DNA of 64,000 bases from positions 834,667 to 898,666 of the forward strand of contig CAMPDV010000088.1 in NCBI GenBank assembly GCA_946699065.1. The letters run 5' to 3'. The DNA comes from Loxodes magnus. Lineage: Eukaryota; Ciliophora; Karyorelictea; Loxodida; Loxodidae. Under the pieces are notes generated by a model, which worked only from the letters and a program-made list of their open reading frames with translations, had not been told where the DNA came from and ran no database searches. A program made the translations under genes and the position numbers. Shown one piece after another: positions 35,689 through 47,249 of the stretch (positions are counted from its first letter, which is position 1; the number at the start of each line of letters is the position of its first letter).

Positions 35689-37426
35689 ATGGTTTCGACT
35701 GTTGATTAGGATTATATTATCTAAGCCTAAAAAATTTAAAAGGTAGAGGAGATAGCGAAAGGTGGATTTGGTGTGGTTTATAAAGGTTTATTGCAAGACT
35801 GTACTGTGGTAGCGATCAAAGAATTATATAACTAAACTTTATCTGCAGAGACTAAGTAAGATATGGAATAAGAAATAGCGATTTAGTAAAAAATGCATCA
35901 TCCAAACATAGTCTCTTTGTATGGATATTGTCAGTAGTCATTATGTTTGGTGATGGAGTATTTACCATAAAATTTATATTAGCTCATACATTAAAAACAG
36001 CAAGTACCTTGGGAAATTCGATATAAAATAAGTTTAGAAATTGCCGTAGGACTTGAGTATATACACGGCAAAAACATCATTCATAGAGATCTCAAGAGTA
36101 ATAACATCTTATTAGATGATAAGTTAAGAGCTAAGATTACTGATTTCGGATTATCGAGAGTGAAGACTGAATCCAAAACGATGGAATCTTTGAAATAAGT
36201 TGGTAATTTTCGTTGGATGGCTCCTGAGCTCATGTGTATAAGACCCAAGTACAGTAAATAATCTGATATATTTGCTTTGGGTGTAATTTTTTGGGAAATA
36301 GCCGCAAGAAAAATCTCATTTTAGGAGTCTGAGGACTTTTATATTGAGAGAGGTGTAAGTTAGGGTGAGAGGAAGGAGGTGCCTGAGGATTGTCCTGTAG
36401 AATATGCAAAAATCATTCAAGGATGTTGGCTATAAAACCCAGCACAAAGAATGAGTTTAGAAATTATGCAAAACATTCTTAAGAGCATGTCATAGCATTA
36501 AAATTTAAAGATTTAATAAAAAAAAGAAGAAGTAAAGATAACCACTAAACCCATAATTTTATCTCAAGTAGGAAACCTAAAGATTTAATAAAAAGAAGAA
36601 ATTAAGATAGCTACTGAACCCATTATGCATTATCAACCAAATTACGATTAAAGACAATATAATTCTTTAATATTTTAGATAAGTGATGGCGAATCATTAG
36701 AATTGAGTTAACTCTGAAGTTTTAGCAAGGGACATGAACTGAATTGTCTCCGGGAGTTCCGATAAAACGATAAAGATGTGAGATTTCCAAGGTGGAAGCT
36801 GTACAAGAACTTTGACTGGTCATTCGAATTCAGTTAATTCGCTAGCTTTAACAAGTGATCAGAAGTGACTTGTCTCCGGAAGTGACGATAACAAAATAAA
36901 GATGTGGGATTTCTAGACTGGTAGCTGTACTAGAATTTTGACGGGTCATTCGGATTACGTTTATTCGGTAGCTTTAACAAGTGACATGAAAGGAATTGTC
37001 TCTGGAAGTCGAGATAACGCTATAAAGATGTGGGATTTCCAGACTGGAAGTTGTACGAAAACTTTGACGGGCCATTCTAATTCAGTTAGATCGGCAACTT
37101 TAACAAGCGACATGAAATGAATTGTCTCTGGAAGTTCCGATAAAACGATAAAGATCTGGTCTTTCTCATCTGGTCAGCTTATTCGAACCCTGGAAGGTCA
37201 TACAGGTGGTTTATACAGTGTTTAGATTAGTACTGATTCGAATTTTATCTTTTCTGGATCATGGGATAAAACGATTAAAATATGAAACTTTAATACGGGT
37301 GAGTGCATATAGACTCTTTAAGGGCATACAGGAGGAATAATTTCTCTAGCATTGAGTGGTGATAATACATGGTTGGTATCTGGAGCTGCAGACTACACTT
37401 TGAGAAGGTGGAAAGTTGCAAATTGA
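35689..37426 (+). CDS. Protein kinase fused to WD40 repeats (572 aa, one 19-nt intron)
   Basis: The start is ATG 35689. The kinase (residues about 18-270) has [60 protein letters not shown] and [14 protein letters not shown], all intact and TKL-like. A Gln/Lys linker leads to a 19-nt intron 36707-36725; removing it joins DGESLEL to TRDMNWIVSGSS. Six WD40 blades follow, each like [19 protein letters not shown], ending RRWKVAN and TGA 37424-37426. TGA occupies the W of KW and IW in several blades, while other blades use TGG, direct proof of TGA as Trp. The repeats likely recruit the substrate or scaffold. The truncated copy at 25.0-25.4 kb and the WD40 gene at 40.4-43.0 kb are relatives. Confidence 0.9.
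36707..36725 (+). other. 19-nt intron
   Basis: GTTAACTCTGAAGTTTTAG. Its removal restores the frame between the kinase linker and the first WD40 blade, and the joined peptide (LTRDMNWIVSGS) matches the later blades (LTSDMKWIVSGS). Confidence 0.75.
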
Positions 37427-37429
37427 GGG

Positions 37430-40400
37430 AGCAAGTACATTTAACATTTTAATTTTTAATTTTTAAATTTAAATTTTTATTAATTATTTAAGTTAGCTAA
37501 AGTCATTTGTCCAATTGGGCTATAGGAGTTCATAAAGTTTAAGGGGTTATTAAGTTTCTGCTAAAGGTAAAACTATTAATGTCCTTTGTAGTTATTAAAA
37601 ATGTTTCATATTATTAGGTAATTTAAAGTAAAGCTTATTATAGTAGGTTATTTAAATTTTTTTTTTAAACTTTTTCAAAGGGATTGAAACAAATTGTAAT
37701 TGGGTATCATAACTTTTAATTTATAGTATTTAAAAAAAAGATGATTAATAAAATCTATTTAAATTTTATTTAATTAAAAAGACTTTTTGATTGAAATATT
37801 TTTATTTTAAGTTTCATAAAAAATATTTTAGGCTAAGTAATAAACTATAAGCTTTTTTATTTTTTTGCGTTGTACAATAATAAAATATATTAGAGATGAG
37901 CGGGCAAAGTAATTTTAATTGAGTGTTTTATTTAAATTTTGCGTTATTTTTTTATTCAATTTTAGTTCGTTGCTTTAAATAAAATTTTGTTTGAAGTTCT
38001 AATTTTAAATTATGTTTTTTCTTCAATTTTATTACTTTCTTAAGATTTTTTCTAATATAATATTTTTATTTTTATGTATATTAATTTTAAAATAAGAAAC
38101 ATTTTGTTAATTAAATTAAAAATTATTATTCCAGTTACTTCTAAAAAACTTATGTTAATTTAAAGTCTGAATATTTATTAAAAAATAATTTGTTATTTAC
38201 TCAGCTTTTTGCATGAGAGCACATATTTTGGACAGACTATAAAAAGGAATTAGGGATTAAAAAAGTTAAAAAGGAATAAAATCTTAAGAAAAATTTCACA
38301 AAATAAAAGGTTATTGAGAAATAAAGGGGAATTAAAAAAAATTTAAATTTAATCTTGAAAATCCTTTCTAATAAATGATATTTTGAGTAAAAAAAAGAAA
38401 AGTTATTTTGTTTAAGTTTTAGATTTAAGTTATAATTTTTTTATTTGGATAAAATTTTATTATAATTAAAGTTTTAATTTTTTTTCGATTTGTAAGGTTC
38501 AAGAAATTTTTAGTGAATTAAAAAAATTTTTTTTATTTATAATTTTTTTGATCTACAGAAAAAAAGAAATTAAAATAAGTTAAGAATATATAGAAAAAAA
38601 ATTTGTTTTTTGCCCTGAGTTTTACAAAATAGAGAGAAGTTTGGGACAGAAAAAATAAAAAAAAACCAAGATCATTTGAAAAAATTCGAAAGGAAAACGT
38701 AAAAACAATCTTATAAGAATTATATTTTTAAAAGTCAGAAAAAAAATTTCTATCCTTCGATAAAATAAAAATCTAAAGATTAAATTTTAAGAGATTGATC
38801 AAAAAAAAGAGTAAAAAAAGAATATTTTAAAAAAATATAAAGCATAACATTTCTTCCTTAAGAGACCGAAATAAAGAAAAAAAATTGACGAAAAAATTAG
38901 CTGTTTTTAGAAAGTGAAAAAGGTTAGAAATAAACCTAAAAATAAGATTTTTTCATGAAAAAATCATGATAAATATAAAAGTAAAAAGAGATTTTGAAAT
39001 GAGATACGAACATAACAATCTAAAAATCTAGACTTTGAAGAGTTTTGAAGAAGTAAGTCAGAATTAAAGTAAGGTGAAGAAGAAAGGTAAGAAAAGAAGT
39101 TGGGAAATCAATTTTAAGGAAGTCTTAACAGCTTAAAGTAATAAAATAAAAGAAGTTTAAGATTCCTTAAAACTGATTTTCCAACTTCTTTTCTTACTTT
39201 TCTTCCTCATTTACTATTCATGAAATGCATTATTATTCTTTCCAATTTCTTTTATTTAATTACTATAAGCTATACTAGGAACCTAGAGTTCATAAAAGAT
39301 AAATTTTACAAGCAAAATAAAAAAGCTTGAGAAAGTCTATGATCAAGAAATTAATAACTTAATTCTATATTTTAACAAATTAAAATAGAAACGTAGATAT
39401 TAAAAGTGGCTAAACCAAAATCTTAGATTGATTCAAGAAAGCAAAACAAAGGAGGATAAAAATTTAGAAAATTAAATCTAGAATTAATTAGAAACCTTAA
39501 TGTCCAAATTTATGCTAATGGAAAAATTTTGTAATAAATTCGACAATAACTCAAGAATAAATTTAGTTTAAAGCTTAATTTTCTTTGAGATTAAATTACC
39601 TTATAGAAATAAATAAAAAGCTTTGAGGCTAATAAAATTATCAATTATATTACAAAAGAAAAATAAAGAAACATGTAAAAATTTAACATACTTATTGCTT
39701 AAGATATAAACAAATATATAATAAAGAATAGAATAAAATTATGAAATACTTTGGAAAAATCTTTGTAAAAAGAACGGCAAAATCTATAGAAAAAATTAAT
39801 TTAAAAGGTATGAAGATACGATTTCCAAAAAGAGTGAGAAGATATGAAGATAAACAATTTTAACATAAAGAAGAAAAAACAGTTTTTGCTTTAAAGCTTG
39901 AAAAGCATAAGATGATAATTTTCCAAAAATTTTTAAGTTATAGTATGATTATAATTATATTATGTTTCATATAAATATTAAGAATCTTATATCATATAAA
40001 TATAACTATTAAACTACTTAATTTGTTTGAGTTAATAGTGAGATGATATTAATATTTGATCAAATTAAACAATTTTAAATTTCTTAAGCAAAGAAAAATT
40101 AACCTATTCTTAAACGCTTTATTTTTATATATTAATTTAGAATAACTCCCCGAAGGTTAGCTATTCATTAAATTATTACACTCATTAATATATTTTTATC
40201 ATTTTGGATTATTTTAGTGTTCTTATAAAAACAATTTGGTAGTACCTAGAATTAATTCCTCCTAGAATTGTTTATTTTTACATTTTAAAATTTTGATTAG
40301 CTTTATAATCTTTTTATCTATATTTTAATTATCTTGGAACTTTATTTATTTAAATATGTTTTTCTGTTTTGTTCATTGTAATCAATACACAAACTACAAT
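37430..40400. other. Long AT-rich intergenic stretch
   Basis: About 3 kb of low-complexity A/T without a defensible gene. It contains one long hairpin (39067-39215). Confidence 0.45.
39067..39215. repeat. Long hairpin, MITE-like
   Basis: Arms of about 54 bp (39067-39121 and 39163-39215) are inverted copies at close to 90% identity; both contain AAGTAAGAAAAGAAGTTGG or a close variant. A 41-bp spacer separates them. This is consistent with a miniature inverted-repeat element or a regulatory hairpin. Confidence 0.7.
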
Positions 40401-42306
40401 ATAACTTTTTATTCAATAATGGATTGTGCATCTGCTAAAACTATAAACAGGCTTATAATCAAGAATAAAGAGCACCTAAATAACTTAATTGTGGATGTAT
40501 CAAATGCTTGTCATGTATTAGCTTATCTCGCGAAAGTGCAGACATCATTAAAGTCAAGGCATAACAATTAATTAGTAAGTGAAGAATCTTAAAACTTAAG
40601 AGATATCAGTATATTTGGGTACTTTAAGTAAGAGATGAAAAGGTTTGAGCATAATTCTAACTTCGTTAATCTAATAAAAGATATATAATCTTAGAATTAC
40701 AAAATAAAACTTTATTTCAAAATATTGTAAAAAGTGTTGAATATTTTTATAAACTAGTTATTGATCTAGTCTAATAAATTACCAACTTTTTGTATCAAAA
40801 GGAAATTAGTCTAATTTAAAATGGTAAGTGATTTGGAAAACTTACTATAAAAGTTAAATAAATTAAATAATAAGTAATAAAATCTAAGAGCAGTTCAAGA
40901 AATACCAACCAAGAACGTAATAGAAGTCTAAGTTAGTTGAATGAGATATCAAAAGACTTTAATTCTTCATAGAATGAAATAGAAAAAAGCAATTTAATAT
41001 CAGTTTAATAAGAAAATATTCACTAAATAAAGGATAATATGAGAGATCATATCTTCAGAATATTATATGAACTCATCATAAATTACTCAGAATAATAATT
41101 TGAAAAAATAACGACTAAAGACATTATCGAGAAATATTTTGATAAGCACATTTCCTAAATACAAAATTAAGCTTTATAAAAGTAAATAATTAAGAACAAA
41201 TAATCAGTAAAGAGTCTTAAGGGTCTTAACACCAAACAAAAAACTAGGAATTCTAATCACAAAGTCAATAAAGATTACTCATTCAGCCAATTTAACCAAA
41301 TGAAATGGAAATTATCTTGAATTATCTCTAAAATCTATAAATGGAGGCTGTTTCAATAGGTTAAAGTCCATTAAATACAATTAATATAAACTAAAATACA
41401 AAGCTTTAATTGGAATTAGCTCAATTTACTACTACCAAAATTTAATAAATTCTTTAAAATTTTTTTAAATATCAAAGAATTAGCTTTAGATATAATAAGC
41501 TTAAGCTAATGCTTTCTCCATATTAAATTATATTAATCATTCCTTCAATTAATGTAATTTAGAGGAAATTTATTTATCTAGGTCTATTTATCAGACACAA
41601 CTTTCTTATTATGTAACTTATCAAATTCGGATTTCTAATTCGCTAATCCTAGGAATACTAATTAATAAACTACAATTTGGATAACTCCAACTTCACGTCT
41701 ATTGTTACAGATTACCCATAAATCTTCTCAGGAACACTGATCATGTATCTTCTGTATCAGGAGCATGAGATAATACAATAAGAATATGAGATCTAAATTC
41801 AAATTAGTTTAAGAATAGAATGGATGGCCACTCTGATGCTGTAACTTCTGTAGTAATTTCAAGTGATAATGCCTATATAATATTAGGATCATAATGATAA
41901 TACAATAAGAATATGAGATTCAGATTCAGATTAGTTGAAGAGTACATTGAGTGAGCATATTCATCGTGTAACTTCTGTTACTGTATAAAGAGATAATAAA
42001 TATATAATATTAGGTACATGAGATAATACAATAAGAATATGAGAAATAACTGCAAATTAGTTTAAGAGTACTTTAAATGGGCACACTTATATTGTATGAT
42101 CTGTTGCCATCTCAAGTGACAATATGCTTGTAATACCAGGATCAGGCAATACAATAATGAAGATATGAAGTTTATATACATCATAGTGTATCAAAACTTT
42201 GTAAGGACATTCCTCTTATGTACTATCATTGATAATAGCATAGGACAAAAGCTATATATTATCAGGATCTTATGATGAAACCATCAAGATATAAAATGTC
42301 AAATTA

Positions 42307-42617
42307 ATTAATTAATTTCAACTAAAATGTTTTTGGACCGGAAACTCCTTTCCGATTGCACGACCTGACGCTTTCTTTTTATGGAATAACGGGGATATCC
42401 TGTTGTGTTCCAGGCACAGCTGCTAGGGAGCTCCATCGCTATGAGCAGCCAGGCTTCAAGCCCCTACCAAGAGCGGATAATCTCAAAGACAGCGTTCCCT
42501 TCAGAAAATGACTCTGACCAGGAACTTTCTCAGCGACAGGAAAGGAACTTGTTCCTAGCCATAAAACCAGAAAGTTTAGTCACGAAGGTCATTCTCAGCT
42601 CCCACCATCTTTTCAAT
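42307..42617 (-). mobile_element. GC-rich SINE-like insert with 17-bp target-site duplication
   Basis: The insert is flanked by perfect 17-bp direct repeats, TATAAAATGTCAAATTA, at 42290-42306 and 42618-42634. On the minus strand it starts ATTGAAAAGATGGTGGGAGC and ends with an AATTAATTAAT simple tail. Near half of its bases are G or C against about a quarter around it. GGGGCTTGAAGCCTGG could be a weak B-box. Long target duplication plus simple 3' tail indicates LINE-driven insertion. The 93-codon standard-code ORF at 42405-42686 lies across it and is not a gene. Confidence 0.85.
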
Positions 42618-42835
42618 TATAAAATGTCAAATTATGATAGTGTATATGTACTTTGCAAGGACTTACTAATCCAGTGGGTAGTTTGATGATATCTAATGAC
42701 AATAAGTGGTTAATATCAGTCAATGAACATTGGTGATATGGAGGTTCAACAGAAGATTATTCAATGAGAAGATGGAATATCTAGAGAATATTAAACTAAA
42801 CTACTGATAATAATAGCAACTAGCAATAATAATAG

Positions 42836-42869
42836 GTAAGTATATTTTAAAATATTTAATCATTTAAAG
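42836..42869 (+). other. 34-nt intron
   Basis: It begins GTAAGTATAT and ends ATCATTTAAAG after a run of TAA/TAG Gln codons. Removal joins the poly-Gln tail to IDWDSQYSDYGLKFLN in frame. Confidence 0.6.
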
Positions 42870-42980
42870 TAAATTGATTGGGATAGTTAATATTCTGATT
42901 ATGGGTTGAAATTCTTGAATTGCAGCTTGAATAATGTTATAATGAGTGAGGAGGACTAGGACAGATATTTTACTAATTGA

Positions 42981-44290
42981 GAGATTATAATAACTTTTAT
43001 AGATTTTGCATAAGAGCGTTGAAGAGTATTTGCATTAATTAATTTTAACTAAAGGGTTAAGGTTATTTTTTAATTAGATGAAATACTTCCTTAAATTAAA
43101 GAAGCAATAAAATTTTTTATATTCATTACTCAACTGTAAATGTCTTTATCTGAGACAATTTCAAATAAGATAATTCTTCTTTCTCTTCAATAAGTTAATG
43201 AGCTATTCTTCCATCTTCTTGTAATTTTTTCCAGCTTCTCTAAATAAATTCTAAGATCATCGTTGTCTTTTGGAATATTTATCTTCATTACTAGTAATTA
43301 CCAAGATCCTATTTGAGTAGTCTCACACTTGAATCAACTAATACAACTTTTTACTGTAAAAGCCTCGAAAGCAGTTAAATATAGCTTCCTCGATATAGTA
43401 GTATCATTTGAATAAGAGCTAGAAATACTTAATATACATATAGATTATAAAATGTACCATATTACTATTTTTAGTTTTAGCATAATTTGTAAGCTTTTCT
43501 CCAAGTAATTATGTCACTATATTACTAAATTTAAGACCTTTATAGTTTGTTATTACTAGATAAGCTAAATGAAGGTCTAAACTAGACAGCTTATCAAATC
43601 CATATAAAGTAGAAGTAATAAATGTTCATTAAGCAAGAGTGAACACAAGTAATAATGAATAAACGTAAATCATTAGGATAAGATAAGCTAGAAGAGATAA
43701 TTTAAATAATGAATGTCTTAAATATAGTAAAGACGATTAATGAACTAAAGGAAAGATGCTATGCATTTATAATAATCTTTAATTATGTAAATTAAATTTA
43801 CAGTAGAGATGTAAAGAAACTGGAACTTAGTCGGATATTTCTATAAATGAGAGTTATAACTTCATTAAAAGGAAGAGGTGCGCTATAAACTAATTTTGAT
43901 AACTGTCTAATTATATAAAAGAAGATTATGTTCTGAAGTTAAATAATTTATTGCTTTTTACGAGATTTTGTTTTACTCTTTTTAGTATCAATTTTACAAA
44001 ATTAGAATTTGTATACTTTAATCTAATCTAAAAAATTAAGTTTTTTATCTTTGTTAGAGAAGGAATAGGATCTCAGATCTATTCTTTTGAAATTTTTAAA
44101 TAGCTAACAATTTAAAATCTAATGATTTAAGGTAAGACATTGTAATCGAGGAGAAAAATTATTGATCTTTTCTGAAAAAATGAGAATATAATCTTGAATT
44201 TGGTTTATTTTTTTAATGAATCTTAATTATTTAGTATTTTCGCTTGATACTCAGAAAAAATAAAGTTAAGTGATTTATAGTCACTAGAAA
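42981..44290. other. Stretch without identified gene
   Basis: A/T-rich; several open stretches exist in the alternative code but no motif or consistent frame. Confidence 0.3.
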
Positions 44291-44299
44291 TAAAGCTTT

Positions 44300-45000
44300 T
44301 AGACAAGTATTTCAATTTAACTTTATTTTAAGCCTGCAAATGATCTAATACTTCTAGGCTTTGCAATCGATGATTAGTTCTCTCATTCATTTTTATTTTT
44401 ATAAAATAAACTCTAATTTTCAAAATGCTTTTAAGAGTACAGCAATTATATGATATTTCTAAATTACTTTTTCATTTAATCCGATGACTAGTCCACTCTT
44501 ACAATATATTAAAAATATCCTTAAATAATCATATAACTTACTTAATGGACATCTTGGTATTATTTAAGTTTTTTAAGAGTATACATTTAAATAGGATGCT
44601 TGGACATTTCTCTTAAAATATAATATTTCATTAGTTTGCTTGCTAAATTCCATTTGTAAGTATTATTCTTCTATTTCCACTAGATCGTTGAGTATTTAGG
44701 GTTTTTCAAGTTCGCAGTTTCAAATATTTTAAATCTCCCTTACAATTTATTTTTTCGATTAAATTTTACCTTAAATTTGTTAAAAGGACAGGTTTAGAGC
44801 TAATTCTTATCTTAAAATAAAGTTTACAAATTCTAAAATTTCCATAGAGTTTATTAAATCTTAAATTCGTTAATAAGAATATTAATAGCTTTTACTAATA
44901 TTTAATTCTCCATCTGGAGAAGGAAAAGATAATTGGCATCATCTTGCTAAGATTTTTTAAGGTTTTAGAGAGGTCTGCTATTTCATAGGTGTCGTTTTAT
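44300..45000 (-). pseudogene. Possible relic of the RING-kinase C-terminus
   Basis: The minus strand near 44590-44680 reads QQANQWNIIFQEKCPS, similar in order to KKQINNLVLQEKFQIFEMKC in the C-terminal finger of the gene at 16.6-20.0 kb, and the DNA itself is alike over about 40 bases (GGACATTTC, then TCTTATAAT-like). The remaining Cys residues are not clearly kept. A decayed paralogue is the best guess. Confidence 0.25.
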
Positions 45001-47240
45001 AGTATATATATCAGATAATATATGAAAATGATGGACAAAAACATTTATCCTTTAAATCTAAATTCTAAACTATGGAAAGAAAGTTGAATTTCCCTCAATA
45101 ACCCCAAAACTATTTTATTAAATAATAAGCATTATGTTTATAAATTAAGACTGCTATTTTATTTAAATTGCCTTCTTTTTTAATCATGTTACTAGATAAA
45201 AAATAGTTAAAGGAACTAATATATTTCTTTGATTATTTAAGCGCTATTTTAGGGTTTAATAGTTTAGTTTAAAATTATGATAGTCATTTATATAGACATT
45301 TTTACTAAAAAGGATAATGAGGTAGAAAATATTTTAAGATTAGATTTGATTCAAAAATGATGTGCTAAATTCTTCATTTTAGGTGTTTATGCTATTGAGA
45401 AAAAGAATGGTTAGATTTTAATTTAACTAGAATGTAATTTCAAGCAATTAAAAAATTTAAACTATATAAAAGGAAAAAATTTTAATGAAACATAAGAATA
45501 ATCTATTTCTTCAAAGTCCAAAGACATGGGAAAAAATTATTGACATTTATTTAATTCTAATGAATAGAAAATCCTACACTAAAGTTGCATTTTATATCTA
45601 TTTTTTACTAAGAAAAGAATATTAAGACATAGTATTAAAAGTGCTTTCAGTATTTAAACTTAGAAATTTAAAAATTTTCACTAAAAATTTTCTTATTTAT
45701 TAAACCGAATTAAAGTCATTTACTTGATTAAAATGAAATGTAATATTACTTAATTAAAATAGAATTTAATAGAAAGAAAAGAACGAGTAATAAAAAGATT
45801 TGGATTAGCTAACATTCACCCATAAAATATTGCGTTAGTAACGACTTGATATCTAAAAGGACAATTAGATTCTGTAGATAAATTCAGAGAGATAAAGATT
45901 AACCATTCCAGTTAGCATTGTAATGTACTAAATTTATAAAAAGTTTGATAATTTTAGAAAATTAAATAATTTAATAACACTCAAAATTTCTAAATGTACA
46001 AATAATTATGCTAACAATAATTCATTTTTCCATTCTTATATCTTTTTACTAAAAAAACTATTATAAATCTCTTCTGTCCTCACTTTTAAATTTTCACTTT
46101 TAAAATTTTTCCCAGCATTCCTAATTTTTTGTCTTTTTTAATTTTCTTTGCACTCTTTCTAATTTTCAATCCACATTTTCAATTATTCTATTTTTTAATC
46201 TCTTTTAAAGCAAAATGTTAATCATTAAATATTATTTAGTTTAAACGCTTTTTATTAATTACTTTCTTATATATATTATTTTAATTACTTTCTCATTATC
46301 TTTACTTACTCTCCTTTCCCTTTTTTATATTTTTTATAGACTTATTCATATAATAAATTTTATTTTATTGATTTAAATAAACTTTTTATTTTTTTTAATA
46401 AAATTTTTTAAATTATCTTCTTCTTCTTCCAATTTTTTTCTATTTCCTACTTTTTTAAATTTTTAGAATTAAAATTCTTTTTAATTAATTTTTATTGTTT
46501 TACCATTAATTTCCTTTTTTTTTTATTTTTTCTTTTATCAATTTTCTAAACTTTTTCATTCATCTACCTTTTGAATTTTCTTTACTTTTAAATTATTTTC
46601 TAAATTTTAAACATTTTGTTTTCTGTTTTTTATTTTCTACAATAAATAACCATTTTATTTAATATCTTTTATTTTTTAATAATTTTAAATTAGTAAATTT
46701 ATGTCTTAAATATAATTTTAATATTTATAGTATTTAAATTTTAAATTTTTTAAGTTTTCAAAAGTATTATGTTCTTCTTCACTCTCACTCAATCACTTTA
46801 TTATTAAATTATTCTTACAACCTAAATTTATAAAATTACCCCTTTTTTTGAACTCATACATTCTTTTTTAAAACTTATGTTACCTCCTATTTAATATTTT
46901 TAAACCCATTACGAACTAATTCCTATAGCCACTCCTTACATACTGATATAAAATCTTATACACTCTTTTTAGCTTTAAATGCAAATTACTTTCATCTAAT
47001 TTTATCCTTTAAATTTGATATTACTGACTTAATTTACTTAAATTTAATTTACTTTCTTCATGTTTGCATCAAATGTCAACTTACAATCTTCATTTTCACA
47101 TTAAATTGCAACTTACGAACTATATTTATACATTAAATATAAACTTACCTATATTTAGAAAATTATTTTATTTTCATTAGTCTTACTTCCTGCAATAATA
47201 CTTATTAATTACCGTCTTTTTTATCATTTTATTTAAATTT
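45000..47240. other. T-rich low-complexity stretch
   Basis: No defensible gene. From 46060 to 46900 the sequence is almost pure T/C/A, and at 47060-47160 three loosely repeated AACTTAC-containing units occur about 40 bp apart. Confidence 0.4.
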
Positions 47241-47249
47241 TAACTTACT

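Larger units (their letters stand above)
40419..42980 (+). pseudogene. WD40-repeat gene interrupted by a retroposon
   Basis: The likely start is ATG 40419 (MDCASAKTINRLIIKNKEHL). A charged coiled-coil-like region follows in a shifted frame (DHIFRILYELIINYSEQQFE, KDIIEKYFDKHISQIQNQAL), then WD40 blades from 41725: TIRIWDLNSNQ, TIRIWDSDSDQLKSTL, TIRIWEITANQFKSTLNGHT, MKIWSLYTSQCIKTLQGHS, TIKIQNVKL. Almost every blade Trp is TGA. The 311-bp insert at 42307-42617 splits the last blade; past it the frame resumes (DNKWLISV, MRRWNIQR). A 34-nt intron (42836-42869) leads to a final exon ending EEDQDRYFTN at TGA 42978-42980. A one-base frame offset near 41894 and a shortened first blade suggest decay in addition to the insertion. 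Confidence 0.65.

Noticed and set aside
42405-42686. 93-codon standard-code ORF as a gene
   Set aside because: It runs from the GC-rich retroposon across the target duplication into the WD40 gene, so it is a by-product of the insertion.
46060-46900. T/C-rich tract as a coding region on either strand
   Set aside because: With only TGA as a possible stop, almost any T-rich DNA is open. There is no motif or balanced composition.
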